Origin: Candidatus Leptovillus affinis
Lineage (GTDB): Bacteria > Chloroflexota > Anaerolineae > Promineifilales > Promineifilaceae
Assembly: GCA_016705235.1 (NCBI GenBank)
Contig: JADIYP010000006.1
Coordinates: 372,001 to 436,000 of the forward strand
Direction: 5' to 3'
DNA: 64,000 nucleotides
In this document: piece by piece, positions 32,407-41,844 of the stretch
Layout of the letters: each line of letters opens with the position of its first letter
Position numbering within the stretch: the stretch's first letter is position 1
The notes under the pieces: generated by a model
What the model saw: only the letters and a program-made list of their open reading frames with translations
Told to the model about the DNA's origin: nothing
Databases searched by the model: none
Program-made: the position numbers and the translations under genes

Positions 32407-35400
32407 TTACTTTACCGCAACCGGCAAGAACAAGAGATGGGGCACAACGTCCAACCCGGCCGTTAATTGGCCGCTTTGGTCATCGGGATTGGTGACGACA
32501 ACGTCATAACTGCCGACAGGAATGCCCGCCGGCACAACGGCCGTGATCTCCCCCATCGACACAACCACCACGTTACTCAACACATACTCGTTGAGGCCGC
32601 TTACCAGCGACACCGTCGCGCCGTTGAGGAAACTGCTGCCGCTAATGGTGACGGCCGTAGGGACATTGGCCTTCACTGTGTCCGGCGTGATGCTGTCTAC
32701 CACCGGCACTGCGCCAAAGACCGTAAACGCGCCGGGCAAAACGGCCGTCTGGTCATCGGGATTGGTGACGCGCAGGTCGTAGGTTCCTTCCTGGGCAACG
32801 TCGGGCACGTTGGCCAGCAGTTGAGTAGCTGAGACAACCAGAACGTCGGTCAGATCATAGGTCACGCCGCCATTCACCAGTTCCACGGCAATGCCAGCCA
32901 TGAAGTTGCTGCCGTCGATGGTAACGGCCGTGTCTGTGCCTACCGTCCCCCAATCCGGCGAAATCGCCAATACTTCCGGCGCTTCCGCCGACAGCAAACT
33001 CAGCGACGCCGCCCAACTCGTCACCGGATAACCGGCCGACTGTATACTGGTGAAACTGTATAGACCTGCCGGTCGAGAAAAAGTCAGCGTGTAGCTGGAA
33101 CCGCTGGCAATTCGGGCAGGCGGATACGCATCAATGGCAAAGTTCGTGAACCCCTCATCCAGCACCACCGCCAGTTGGTACGTGCCGGAAAGGTCCAGGT
33201 CCACCAGGATGTTGGCGTTCAGGCCATCTTCCAGGGAAACGCCCGACCAGGCGTATGCCGGCTGCGGCACATCGCTGATCTCCAGATCATAGCTGATAGC
33301 TGCGCCGTTTGCCGCGTCCGTTACCAGACGCAAACGCGCATCGGCGGGCAGGGTGAAGGCTGACCAGACTGTTTCTGTGCCATAAACGGCCGGGAGCGTC
33401 ATGGTTGTGGTGACGGCATCCCAAACTTCCAGGCGCACCGCGTCGGCGGCTGCGCCGGTAATGGTCAGCGCCAGGTTCACCAAACCTTCAGCGCCGGTGT
33501 GAATGGGCAGCCACTCTTCGCTAAAGTCGTTGCCCAGGCCGCCTAATTCGCCGCCCATCTTCTGGTAGGGCAGCGTGTCGGCGGCGGCGGTTGGCCCGGT
33601 GAGAGCCACATCCCAGGTCGCGCCCAAGGCGCTGTCCTGATCGATGACAATATCGTGGGTTCCGGCGGGCACGAAGTAGGTAACGGCCGTATCCCCCTCC
33701 ACCGTCTTTTGGATAAATTCATCGTTTACCAACAGTTGGTAACGCCCGGCGCTTTGGCCCAGGTCGAAGGTGTACAAACCGGCCGTGGGGAAGTGGATGC
33801 GCACATGGCTGGCCGCGCCATTACCAGCGCTGATGCCCGCCCAATCGGTATCCGGTTCGGGCACAGCCGTCAGGGCAATCTCATAGGCAACCGGCGCGGT
33901 GTTGCCAACGGCCGTCAGGCGTATACGCGCATCGGCCGTCAGGTCCAGCGTACTCCAGGCGGTCTCCAGACCAAACAGTTCCAGGCTGTCCAACACCGCT
34001 CCGCTGCCATCCTGCACCTCAACCAGCAGCGAATCGGCGGCCGCGCCATCAACCGACACGGACATATTCACCGCCGCAGCCTGCCCCAGGTGAATGGGCA
34101 GCCATTCTTCAGTAAAGTCATTGGCCGCGCCGCCCAGGTCGCCGCCCGTTTTTTCGTAGGGCAGGCTGTTGGCAGCGGCTCCAACGGCCGAGACGCTCAG
34201 GTCCCAATCGGCTCCGACCGTAGAATCTTGCCAGAGGGTAAGGTCGTGCAGACCGGCAGGCACAAAGTACGTGACGCTGGTATTGCTTTCCGCCGTTTTC
34301 TGGATGTGGTCGTCGCCATCGAGTGTAAGCAGGAATTGGTAACGGCCGTTCACCACGCCCGCCGCAAACGTATACAACCCATCTTGCGGGAAAATGAGCC
34401 GGATGTGGCTTTCGGCCCCGGTGGGCGCAGCCAAACCATCCCAGGTATACGCGGCCGTAGGCAGATGGTAAAACACCAGCGAAATCGTGGCGCTGGCCGC
34501 GCCGTTATTCGTCAGGTGGATGATGTTTTTACCCGTGAGTGTGCCCGTGCCCCAAACCGTTTCGCCGTCCAGCGCGCTGTCATCCCAGACAATTCCGCTG
34601 CTGCCATCGGTAATCGCCAGGTCGACATCCGCGCCGGTGACGGCCAGGGCAAAGTTGAAGTCCAGCGTGCCGCTGGGGACGGTATACTCCGGGGCGACCG
34701 ATTCGCCAGGAGCCAGCGTGCCATCAAACACAAAGAAGGTATCGCCGGCCGTGGCCGCATGAATGGCCGCCGACCAGTCGGTGGCCGCATAGGCAGGGTC
34801 TTGCAGCACATACACCTCGTGCAGGCCAGCCGTAACTTCGACGTCATAGCTTACATCAGAGCTGGTCTGCGGGGCGCGGGGCGCGGTCATCGCGTCGTCT
34901 AAAACCAGATTGGCGAAGCCGATTGAGGCGCTGAGGCTGAAATGATACAGGCCGGTGGTCGGGAAGTTGACCATGATCACGGAGTTGGTTCCACTGGCCA
35001 GCGAGAAGCCGCTCCAACCGGCGGCGGCGGCGCTGGGCACGGCTTTAACCTCCAGATCGTAAGCCAGGGGACCACTATTGCCGATGGCGCGTAAGCGCAG
35101 CCGGTTGGCTCCGGCGGCTAAATCAAAGGTGAACCAGGCCTTTTCGTTGCCCATCACAGCGGCGGAAACGAAGTCCGGGGTTGAGCTGCCGGTCTGGTAC
35201 ACTTCCAGAACAAGGTCGTCGGCGGCACTGCCGGTCAGGTCTACGCTCAGGTTTACAACGGCCGTGGCGTCCAGGGCCAGCGGCAGCCATTCCTGGCTGA
35301 AATCGTTGCCCACGCCGCCAATGTGACCGCCTGTTTTGGTGTATGGCAGGCTGTTGGTTCCTGCGCTCAGCAGGCTGATGCCCACGTCCCAATCCGCGCC

Positions 35401-36648
35401 CAACGCCGTGTCCTGAGCCAGCGTCAGCATGTGGCTGCCGGCCGGGACGTAATAGACCACATCGTCGCTGCCGCTTTCCACGGTTTTTTGAATGTAGCTC
35501 GCGCCGTCAACTTCTAGGAGGAACTGGTAACGGCCGTTAACCGAAAAATCGAATGTATACAGCCCGGCCGTGGGGAACTGCAAGCGCGCTTTGCTGTTTG
35601 CGCCGCTGGCGTTGGCCTGACCAGACCAGGTATAGGCGGCCGTTGGCAGCGCATCTACCGTCAGGTTGTAGCTGACAAGGCCGCCGCTGGCCGTGAGGTG
35701 AATGAGGCTTTGCCCGGCAGGCAAATCAAAGGTCAGCCAGGTCGTTTCACCGGTTTGCACGGTTTGATTGGCGGCGGCGCTGTGCGTATTCTCGTTCACT
35801 TCCACGTACAGAGTGTCACCCGGATCGCCAGTTGCGGCTACGACCATATTGACCTGCGCCGGAGCGGCCAGGAAGATGGGCAGCCATTCTTCGTTGATTT
35901 GGGCGCTGGATTTGCTGTAAGGCAGGCTGTTAACGGCCGTTCCCGCATACCCAATCCCCACCGTCCAATTCACAAACCCACCTAGCGAACTCTGGACAAT
36001 GCCCAGGGAATGAGCGCCGGCGGGGACGTAAAACGTCACCTGCGTGGCGCTGCTGACTGTTTTTTGAATGTAGTCGTTGTCGAGGGTGAATTCGTAACGG
36101 CCGTCCACGTTAACGCCGAAATTAAACGTATACAGGCCGCTTTGCGGAAAAATGAGCTGCGCCTGGCTGTTCATGCCCGTTGGCGCGGCGCTGCCAACCC
36201 AGGTGTAAGGCGTAGCTGGTAAATCGAAAAATTTCAAATTGTATCCGGCCGCCTGACTGCCCGGATTGGTCAGGGCAAAGGTATTCACGCCCGGCGTCAG
36301 CGTTACATTACCCCAAACCGTCTCCCCGACCTGCACCGTGTGGTCCCAAACCACCACATTCGCGGCGTTACGGATTTGCAGTTGAATGGGCGCGTCGCCC
36401 GACGACACAGTCAAAGAGAAATTGGCTGCCCGATTTCCCGACGACTGGTAAAACGTTGGGGCGATGGAGGCGCTGGGGTTGATGGTCCCATTTAACGAGA
36501 AAAACGGGGTCTCATTGGCGCCCTCCGGCGCAGCCTCAGGCCCGGCCGCCGCCAGAGACAAAACAGTGATCGATAACAACACAACAGTAACAAGTAACAA
36601 AACAAGGTGAAACCATTTCTTTTGTCGAGATTTGACCAACACGTCCAT
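32407..36648 (-). CDS. Large secreted protein with six ~200-residue beta modules and two IPT/TIG domains
   Basis: A 1413-residue exported protein. The signal peptide covers ~1-36 ('FHLVLLLVTVVLLSITVLSL'). About six modules of ~195 residues follow, each starting near 'AYTWSG', with 'FPTAGLYTFDF', 'GRYQFLL', 'IQKTVES', 'VYYVPAGSHMLTL' and ending 'AYDLEVKAVP'; they resemble PPC-like (pre-peptidase C-terminal) beta domains. Residues ~1230-1400 hold two IPT/TIG domains ('DWGTVGTDTAVTIDGSNFMA', 'TPDTVKANVPTAVTISGSSF'). The C-terminus is 'HLLFLPVAVK', like the 'YLPLVxK'-type ends of many Chloroflexota secreted proteins (from memory). No catalytic domain is seen; adhesion or matrix role is likely. 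The ribosome-binding site AGGAGGT is perfect. Confidence 0.75.
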   Translation of the reverse strand: MDVLVKSRQKKWFHLVLLLVTVVLLSITVLSLAAAGPEAAPEGANETPFFSLNGTINPSASIAPTFYQSSGNRAANFSLTVSSGDAPIQLQIRNAANVVVWDHTVQVGETVWGNVTLTPGVNTFALTNPGSQAAGYNLKFFDLPATPYTWVGSAAPTGMNSQAQLIFPQSGLYTFNFGVNVDGRYEFTLDNDYIQKTVSSATQVTFYVPAGAHSLGIVQSSLGGFVNWTVGIGYAGTAVNSLPYSKSSAQINEEWLPIFLAAPAQVNMVVAATGDPGDTLYVEVNENTHSAAANQTVQTGETTWLTFDLPAGQSLIHLTASGGLVSYNLTVDALPTAAYTWSGQANASGANSKARLQFPTAGLYTFDFSVNGRYQFLLEVDGASYIQKTVESGSDDVVYYVPAGSHMLTLAQDTALGADWDVGISLLSAGTNSLPYTKTGGHIGGVGNDFSQEWLPLALDATAVVNLSVDLTGSAADDLVLEVYQTGSSTPDFVSAAVMGNEKAWFTFDLAAGANRLRLRAIGNSGPLAYDLEVKAVPSAAAAGWSGFSLASGTNSVIMVNFPTTGLYHFSLSASIGFANLVLDDAMTAPRAPQTSSDVSYDVEVTAGLHEVYVLQDPAYAATDWSAAIHAATAGDTFFVFDGTLAPGESVAPEYTVPSGTLDFNFALAVTGADVDLAITDGSSGIVWDDSALDGETVWGTGTLTGKNIIHLTNNGAASATISLVFYHLPTAAYTWDGLAAPTGAESHIRLIFPQDGLYTFAAGVVNGRYQFLLTLDGDDHIQKTAESNTSVTYFVPAGLHDLTLWQDSTVGADWDLSVSAVGAAANSLPYEKTGGDLGGAANDFTEEWLPIHLGQAAAVNMSVSVDGAAADSLLVEVQDGSGAVLDSLELFGLETAWSTLDLTADARIRLTAVGNTAPVAYEIALTAVPEPDTDWAGISAGNGAASHVRIHFPTAGLYTFDLGQSAGRYQLLVNDEFIQKTVEGDTAVTYFVPAGTHDIVIDQDSALGATWDVALTGPTAAADTLPYQKMGGELGGLGNDFSEEWLPIHTGAEGLVNLALTITGAAADAVRLEVWDAVTTTMTLPAVYGTETVWSAFTLPADARLRLVTDAANGAAISYDLEISDVPQPAYAWSGVSLEDGLNANILVDLDLSGTYQLAVVLDEGFTNFAIDAYPPARIASGSSYTLTFSRPAGLYSFTSIQSAGYPVTSWAASLSLLSAEAPEVLAISPDWGTVGTDTAVTIDGSNFMAGIAVELVNGGVTYDLTDVLVVSATQLLANVPDVAQEGTYDLRVTNPDDQTAVLPGAFTVFGAVPVVDSITPDTVKANVPTAVTISGSSFLNGATVSLVSGLNEYVLSNVVVVSMGEITAVVPAGIPVGSYDVVVTNPDDQSGQLTAGLDVVPHLLFLPVAVK

Positions 36649-36702
36649 TGACTACCTCCTGAAATACACTCCACTTGATTAATAAAATGCCACCATTTCT
36701 CT

Positions 36703-36893
36703 GCCTGGACCCTAAGGGTTTAAGGTCCAAATGAGTTAACCTCTCCAGGTAAACCCTTAGGGTCTCTGCCTGGACCCTAAGGGTTTAAGGTCCAAATGAC
36801 CTAATCTTTCCAGGCAAACCCTTAGGGTCTGCCTGGACCCTAAGGGTTTAAGGTCCAAATGAGTTAACCTCTCCAGGCAAACCCTTAGGGTCT
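36703..36893. repeat. Three family A hairpins in tandem
   Basis: Three copies of ggaccctaagggtttaaggtc...ccaggcaaacccttagggtc in the 543-bp divergent gap 36649-37191. The rest of the gap is AT-rich, with a possible promoter for the rightward gene near 36990-37015 (ttgacc...tatata). Confidence 0.82.
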
Positions 36894-37191
36894 TGAGGTT
36901 TTGCGCTATTCTTTTGTTATGCTTCAGAGACAAAACTCTACGGGTTTTTGGGGGACCTGAAAAAGCAACCTCTTGTTAAAAAAGCATTGACCAGTTGAAC
37001 CCACTTATTATATATCTCGCCAGGGCTGCTTTTTCAGAAGTAGGCCTCTTTTCCTATACAATACCCTTGGAAACTCTGCCGAGGGCGCAGATTGTTGAGC
37101 AATTAACCAAATCGCATTACACTGAGTAAAAGCCAACTGTGCATTGCCTTTGCAAGTAAAAGGACAACGGCCGTATCAAGGACCACCCACC

Positions 37192-38472
37192 ATGACCGAC
37201 GATTTCACCTACAAACCTCAAGATGTCCACTACCTCGGCTTCCTGGAAGCCCAACTACGCGACATGCAGGGTATCCCCACCCTGGCCTACGAACTGATCC
37301 AGAACGCCGACGACGCGCCGGAAGATGCCGACGGCCGTTTCGCCCCCACCACCTTGCGCTTCCAGGTCAACGACGACGCCCTCATCGTCGAAAACGACAG
37401 CGTCTTTCGCCCCCTGGACTTTGCCCGCCTGCAAACCATCGCCAGCGGCGGCAAACGGCAAGAGCGCGGCGTCACCGGCGCGTTTGGCCTCGGGTTCCTG
37501 GCCGTCTACCAGATCACCGACCGGCCGGAAATCTTTTCCAACGGCCGTCATTGGACCATCAACCCCGACGCCCCAGCCGAGCAGCGCATCGTCGAACGAC
37601 AGCTAGAAACCGACGGCACACGCTTTCGCCTGCCCTGGGCCTTCGACCCACAAACGGCCGTGCGCCGCACCCTGCGCCTCTCCGCCATCCAACCGGCCCA
37701 CCTCGACGACATCGCCGCAGAACTCAGCTCGGCCATTGGTCTGGCCGCGCTCTTCCTGCAACGGTTGCACACCCTGGAAGTCACCCGTTCCGGCAAACTC
37801 CTCCGGCGCATCACCCGCAGGCAAACCGACAACGGCCGTATCACCCTCCACGAAGCCGATGGCTCCGGCGCAACCTGGCTCCTGCTCAGCGGCAGCTTTA
37901 ACGCCGCCGCCGAGCAGCTACGCAGCCAATTCCCCTGGCAAATCGAAGCCGCCCGCCGCAGCGCCATCTATCTTGCCCTGCCGCTAACCGGCATGACCGG
38001 CCCTGGCCGCCTGTTTGCCGGGCTGCCCACCGCCACCACCATTCCCCTCTCCCTGCACATCAGCGCCGACTTCTTTCCCACCACCGACCGTAAGCGCATC
38101 CACTTTGATGGCGGGTATCAGGCGGCCTGGAACCAGGCAGCCATCACCTGCGCCGCCGAAACATTTGCCGCGGCGCTGCCGGAACTGCGCGACGCATTGT
38201 CGCCGCAGACCCTGTGGCAGCTTTTGCAGCAAACAGCCTACACCCGGGAATTAGCCGACCAGGGCGACGCCCCCGCTTCGCTGGCACAGTTTTGGCAAAC
38301 GGCCGTGCCCATCCTCGCCGCCCATCCCTTCATCTATACCATCCACCAAACCTGGGCGCTGCCGCCCCAAACCCGCCTCTGGAACCCGGCCGAAAACAAT
38401 CGCCGCCCGCCAGACAACGCCGCCGCCGACCTGCTGGCTCGGTTAAACATCCCCTCGTCCACCCAGACCTAA
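37192..38472 (+). CDS. Sacsin-like GHKL ATPase protein, N-terminal part (frameshifted)
   Basis: A 426-residue fragment beginning with the sacsin-type ATP-binding domain: 'ELIQNADDAPEDADGRFAPT' (N box), 'DNDS'-like 'VENDSVFRPLDFARL' and the glycine-rich 'GGKRQERGVTGAFGLGFLAV'. GHKL ATPases of this type occur in chaperone-like and putative defence proteins; the role here is unknown. ATG 37192 has AAGGA upstream; the longer frame from 37144 is not needed. The frame stops at 38472, but one added C in the CCCC at 38451-38454 turns 'LARLNIPSS' into 'LARLNIPLVHPDLNSVFPLL' and joins the second half. Confidence 0.72.
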   Translation: MTDDFTYKPQDVHYLGFLEAQLRDMQGIPTLAYELIQNADDAPEDADGRFAPTTLRFQVNDDALIVENDSVFRPLDFARLQTIASGGKRQERGVTGAFGLGFLAVYQITDRPEIFSNGRHWTINPDAPAEQRIVERQLETDGTRFRLPWAFDPQTAVRRTLRLSAIQPAHLDDIAAELSSAIGLAALFLQRLHTLEVTRSGKLLRRITRRQTDNGRITLHEADGSGATWLLLSGSFNAAAEQLRSQFPWQIEAARRSAIYLALPLTGMTGPGRLFAGLPTATTIPLSLHISADFFPTTDRKRIHFDGGYQAAWNQAAITCAAETFAAALPELRDALSPQTLWQLLQQTAYTRELADQGDAPASLAQFWQTAVPILAAHPFIYTIHQTWALPPQTRLWNPAENNRRPPDNAAADLLARLNIPSSTQT

Positions 38473-40298
38473 ACAGCGTTTTCCCGCTTTTGCGCCGCCC
38501 GGAGATCGGCGCGCCAGACCTGCAAATTACCGACATTGCCGCCGCCCTGGCCCAGCTTGGCCTGACGCGCCCCACCGCTCTGGCCGACGCCCCGCCGCCG
38601 TTGAACAGCCTCAATGCCTGGCTCAGCCTGTGGCGCATTTTGGACGATTTGTACGGCCGTCTCATTCATGCCGCCGACCGCGAAATTGCCCTGAACGCCC
38701 TGGCCGCCTGCGCGCTCATCCTATCGGACAACCTGATAGTGCAGAAACCGGGCCGCGTTTACCAGGGAACCCCCGAAAGCCAGGCGCTCTTCCCCGATGT
38801 ACCCTGGCTGCACCCCCAAACACCCAGGGAGCAGTTCCCTGGGCGTCTCGCGCCGCGCTTCGGCGCGCGGCAGGCAGTCGAACGAGTGGCCAACACGTCC
38901 CCGGAACAACTTCAGGCTGATTGGCAGACGGGGCGGCTGGATATTGCCCGCCTGTTCCGCTGGCTGGAAGGGCAGCAAATCGAAATCTTTGCCGACGACC
39001 CCCGACTGCGCGGCGAGATTCGCCGCCTGCCGTTATGCCCGGTGGATGGTGAATTACGGCCGTTAAACCACCTCTACCTTCCCGGCGGCTTCACCGACCC
39101 GTTAAAACTCGCCGGTCTCATCGACCTGGAAGCTGTCGGCGGACGGCGGCAGTTTTTCCTGGATTTAGGCATGGAAGAACTCGATTTTTATACCTATGTA
39201 GAGGAGGTGATGCCGCGTATTTTGGCCGAAAACCCGGACGTGCCCTCCGATGCGCGTCACCGCCTGACCCACCTGCTGGCCGAACGAATGGGCGAACTGC
39301 GCGACGACGAAGAGCTGCAAGAGCGTCTGGCGCATTTGCCGCTGGTTGCCTGTTTGGACGGATCGTTCCGAGCGGCTACGGCCGTTTACACCGACCGCGA
39401 AGCGACAGCCTTATTAGGCGACAAAGCCCACGTGGCCGAACCGGTAGAAAGCCAGGCCGTCGAGGCGTTGTACCGCTGGCTGGGCGTCCGCGCCCAACCA
39501 GACGCCGCCGACCTGGTGGCCGCCCTAACTGCCATTAGCCAGCAAACCGGCGACCAGGATGCGCCGCTGCCGCCCACAGTGCTGGCGCAGGTAACGCGCT
39601 GCTGGTCGCGCTTGGCCGACCTGTATTGGCAGTCGGCGGCCACCGCCGCCAGCCTGACGCCGCTGCACGGCCGTGCCGTCATCCCCAACAGCCGGGGAAT
39701 GCTGGTGCGGGCAGAGCATCTGTTTCTGGCCGATGATGCCGTGCTGGTCGCGCAGTTTGCCGGTGGGCCAGACGGCCCGGCGGCTGATTTTTTGCTGCCG
39801 CCCACTGCGCCTGAGGTGGGCGTTTGGGCGGCGCTGGGGGTACGGCCGTTATCGCAGGCGATACAGCAGCGCGCCCTGCCCGTGGGACCACAAACGCCTG
39901 ATCCGAGAGTAACCCAACGCCTGGCCGAGCGCGGTCCACTGATTAACCGCCTGCTGCGGGCTGAGGTTGGGCCGTTGGAAACGCAGCCGTTGATTTTTGT
40001 CGCACCACAAGTGGTGAAAACGCCTAAACTATTGGCCCAGGTGTGGCTGCCCATCGGCGAAACCGGTCTGGCGACAGTGCCACAAGCGACAGCAGCTAAA
40101 TGGATGAAGGAAACGGCCGTTCTCTATCTGGCCTATGAAGGAGATGATGTGCCCTGGACGGCCGTTGCCCGTGAGCTGGCCCAGGTCTTAAAAGGAGAAC
40201 GCGCCGCCGCCAGCCTGGCGCTGGGTCTGAAGGAAGTGTTGACGGCCGCATCAGCCACAGCCGCAGCGCGTATTTTGGATGAATTGGGTTACAATTGA
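38454..40298 (+). CDS. Sacsin-like ATPase protein, C-terminal part
   Basis: Continuation of the gene from 37192 in another frame, about 615 residues ('LVHPDLNSVFPLLRRPEIGA' to 'AARILDELGYN'). It is helical, Leu/Ala-rich, with 'GGRRQFFLDLGMEELDFYTY', and has no recognised domain. The open frame extends back to 38214 but that part overlaps the N-terminal half in a wrong frame. The joined product would be ~1035 residues, usual for bacterial sacsin-like proteins. Downstream genes follow on the same strand after 53 bp. Confidence 0.65.
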   Translation, partial: LVHPDLNSVFPLLRRPEIGAPDLQITDIAAALAQLGLTRPTALADAPPPLNSLNAWLSLWRILDDLYGRLIHAADREIALNALAACALILSDNLIVQKPGRVYQGTPESQALFPDVPWLHPQTPREQFPGRLAPRFGARQAVERVANTSPEQLQADWQTGRLDIARLFRWLEGQQIEIFADDPRLRGEIRRLPLCPVDGELRPLNHLYLPGGFTDPLKLAGLIDLEAVGGRRQFFLDLGMEELDFYTYVEEVMPRILAENPDVPSDARHRLTHLLAERMGELRDDEELQERLAHLPLVACLDGSFRAATAVYTDREATALLGDKAHVAEPVESQAVEALYRWLGVRAQPDAADLVAALTAISQQTGDQDAPLPPTVLAQVTRCWSRLADLYWQSAATAASLTPLHGRAVIPNSRGMLVRAEHLFLADDAVLVAQFAGGPDGPAADFLLPPTAPEVGVWAALGVRPLSQAIQQRALPVGPQTPDPRVTQRLAERGPLINRLLRAEVGPLETQPLIFVAPQVVKTPKLLAQVWLPIGETGLATVPQATAAKWMKETAVLYLAYEGDDVPWTAVARELAQVLKGERAAASLALGLKEVLTAASATAAARILDELGYN

Positions 40299-40351
40299 AA
40301 GGCACATTCTGAAGGTTCAGCCCAAACGCTGGCGCACAAAAAGGAACAACT

Positions 40352-41377
40352 ATGAAAAAATCAGAATCACCGTTGGATGCATTTTCCGATTGGGTCACAG
40401 AGAATTTGCGGAAATTAGGCGTAGAGGTAGCAGAGGAAACGGCCGTTGTCGAACAACCCATTGGCCAGAAACCCACGCCCGTTACCAAACGTGTTTCGCT
40501 CATTATCCACAATCCCATCGTGCCCACCGCAGGCAATTTGCCGCTAAACCAGGCGTTAAACTGGGGCGATCCTGACAAGCTGGCCGCCGGTTACATCGAC
40601 GATTTGCGCGAAATCAGTTACGGCTACGTCAATTATGAAATTGTGGAACGCCTGGAAGTGAATAAATTCCCACGCAAGTTGGATGGATTCACCTACAAAG
40701 CGGACGAATTCGCCGCCGCCTGGAAAGCGCGCACCGGCTTCCACACGCCCGATGCCGTGGATTATGATGCCCTGCTTGCCGAATTCGACATGATCGCCAA
40801 GGTGAACAGCGGCCAAATTGATGAATTCTGGCTTTTTGCTTTTCCATACGCCGGTTATTACGAATCTATCATGGGTGGGCCGGACCCGTTTTGGTGTAAC
40901 GCGCCGCCATTAACGCAAACGGCCGTCAAAGCCAAACGCCGTTTTGTGATTATGGGGTTCAACTACCAGCGCGGTGTGGGCGAAATGTTGGAAGCGTTCG
41001 GCCACCGGGCGGAATCGATCATGAAATATACGTTTCGCAATCAACAAGGCGACGCCAATCTGTGGCAGCGTTTCATTCGTTACGACAAGACGCACCCTGG
41101 ACTATCGGAAGTGGGCTTGATGCACTTTGCGCCCAACAGCGTGAAGGATTATGACTGGGGCAATAAAACGCGCGTGCCCGCCCGCTGCGATAATTGGCTC
41201 AACTTCCCCAACCTTAGCGGCGCGCCGCGCATTGTAGACTGCGCCGATTGGGGCGATGGCAATATCCGCGGCCATCATCAATGGTGGTTCCGCCGTCTGC
41301 CACATATTACGGGCGCGGCCAATGGCATTGCGTATAACTGGTGGCAATATATTGTAGACCCGAACCTGGTGAGGTAA
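40352..41377 (+). CDS. Conserved-looking protein of unknown function (Trp/Tyr/Phe-rich)
   Basis: A 341-residue protein without a signal peptide at the extreme N-terminus. Notable segments are 'RVSLIIHNPIVPTAGNLPLN', 'SGQIDEFWLFAFPYAGYYES', 'MGGPDPFWCNAPPL' and 'NIRGHHQWWFRRLPHITGAA'. The many aromatic residues and the single-domain look recall bacterial proteins annotated as hypothetical near secreted carbohydrate-active genes; I cannot name a family. It is closely followed (3 nt) by the next gene, so the two are probably one operon. Confidence 0.6.
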   Translation: MKKSESPLDAFSDWVTENLRKLGVEVAEETAVVEQPIGQKPTPVTKRVSLIIHNPIVPTAGNLPLNQALNWGDPDKLAAGYIDDLREISYGYVNYEIVERLEVNKFPRKLDGFTYKADEFAAAWKARTGFHTPDAVDYDALLAEFDMIAKVNSGQIDEFWLFAFPYAGYYESIMGGPDPFWCNAPPLTQTAVKAKRRFVIMGFNYQRGVGEMLEAFGHRAESIMKYTFRNQQGDANLWQRFIRYDKTHPGLSEVGLMHFAPNSVKDYDWGNKTRVPARCDNWLNFPNLSGAPRIVDCADWGDGNIRGHHQWWFRRLPHITGAANGIAYNWWQYIVDPNLVR

Positions 41378-41380
41378 TCC

Positions 41381-41821
41381 ATGCGGCGACTTCTGGTAGT
41401 GATTATTATATTTCTGGTAATTGTTGTGGGGTTTTTCTTTTATGAAACGGCCGTCGCGCCCGAAACCGTCGCGCCCGAAACCGTCGAAACCCCGCTAACT
41501 CCCTATCCCTGCCCGCAAGCCACACCTGAATTATTTACCGTGGAACCGGTCACGTCGCCCACCGATGCGGCTTCGCAAATGGTGCGGGTTAGCCTGGGGA
41601 ATGGGGAATTGATCACCATTACGTCTGAATCGGGCACGGTAAGCGGCACGGCCGTTTTTCCCGCCGATTTAGAAGTGCCCTTGCTGCCACAAACCACCCA
41701 TCACCTGACTGTAACCGGTCTGGTGCGACAGGTGATGCAAGGCGACTGCGCCTATGGCGGCTACGAGCTTTCCACCACCACAGATTTGAACGGAAATCCA
41801 CTGATCATTGAGCGCAACTAA
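41381..41821 (+). CDS. Small membrane-anchored exported protein, unknown
   Basis: A 146-residue protein with one N-terminal hydrophobic anchor ('LLVVIIIFLVIVVGFFFYET'), a short 'APETVAPETVETP' stalk and a C-terminal beta-rich domain with two cysteines (in 'YPCPQATPE' and 'GDCAYGGYELS') that may form a disulphide. GAGG upstream of ATG, 3 nt after the previous stop: translationally linked. No family recognised. Confidence 0.6.
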   Translation: MRRLLVVIIIFLVIVVGFFFYETAVAPETVAPETVETPLTPYPCPQATPELFTVEPVTSPTDAASQMVRVSLGNGELITITSESGTVSGTAVFPADLEVPLLPQTTHHLTVTGLVRQVMQGDCAYGGYELSTTTDLNGNPLIIERN

Positions 41822-41844
41822 GCCATCGGGCATTCTGATACACC

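Noticed and set aside
33655..34902. Rightward 415-codon frame opposite the large secreted protein
   Set aside because: Mirror of the repeat modules in another frame; no ribosome-binding site, signal or domain.
38214..38453. Start of the second sacsin-like fragment at 38214
   Set aside because: This stretch overlaps the clearly coding N-terminal half in the wrong frame; real continuity begins at the CCCC near 38451.
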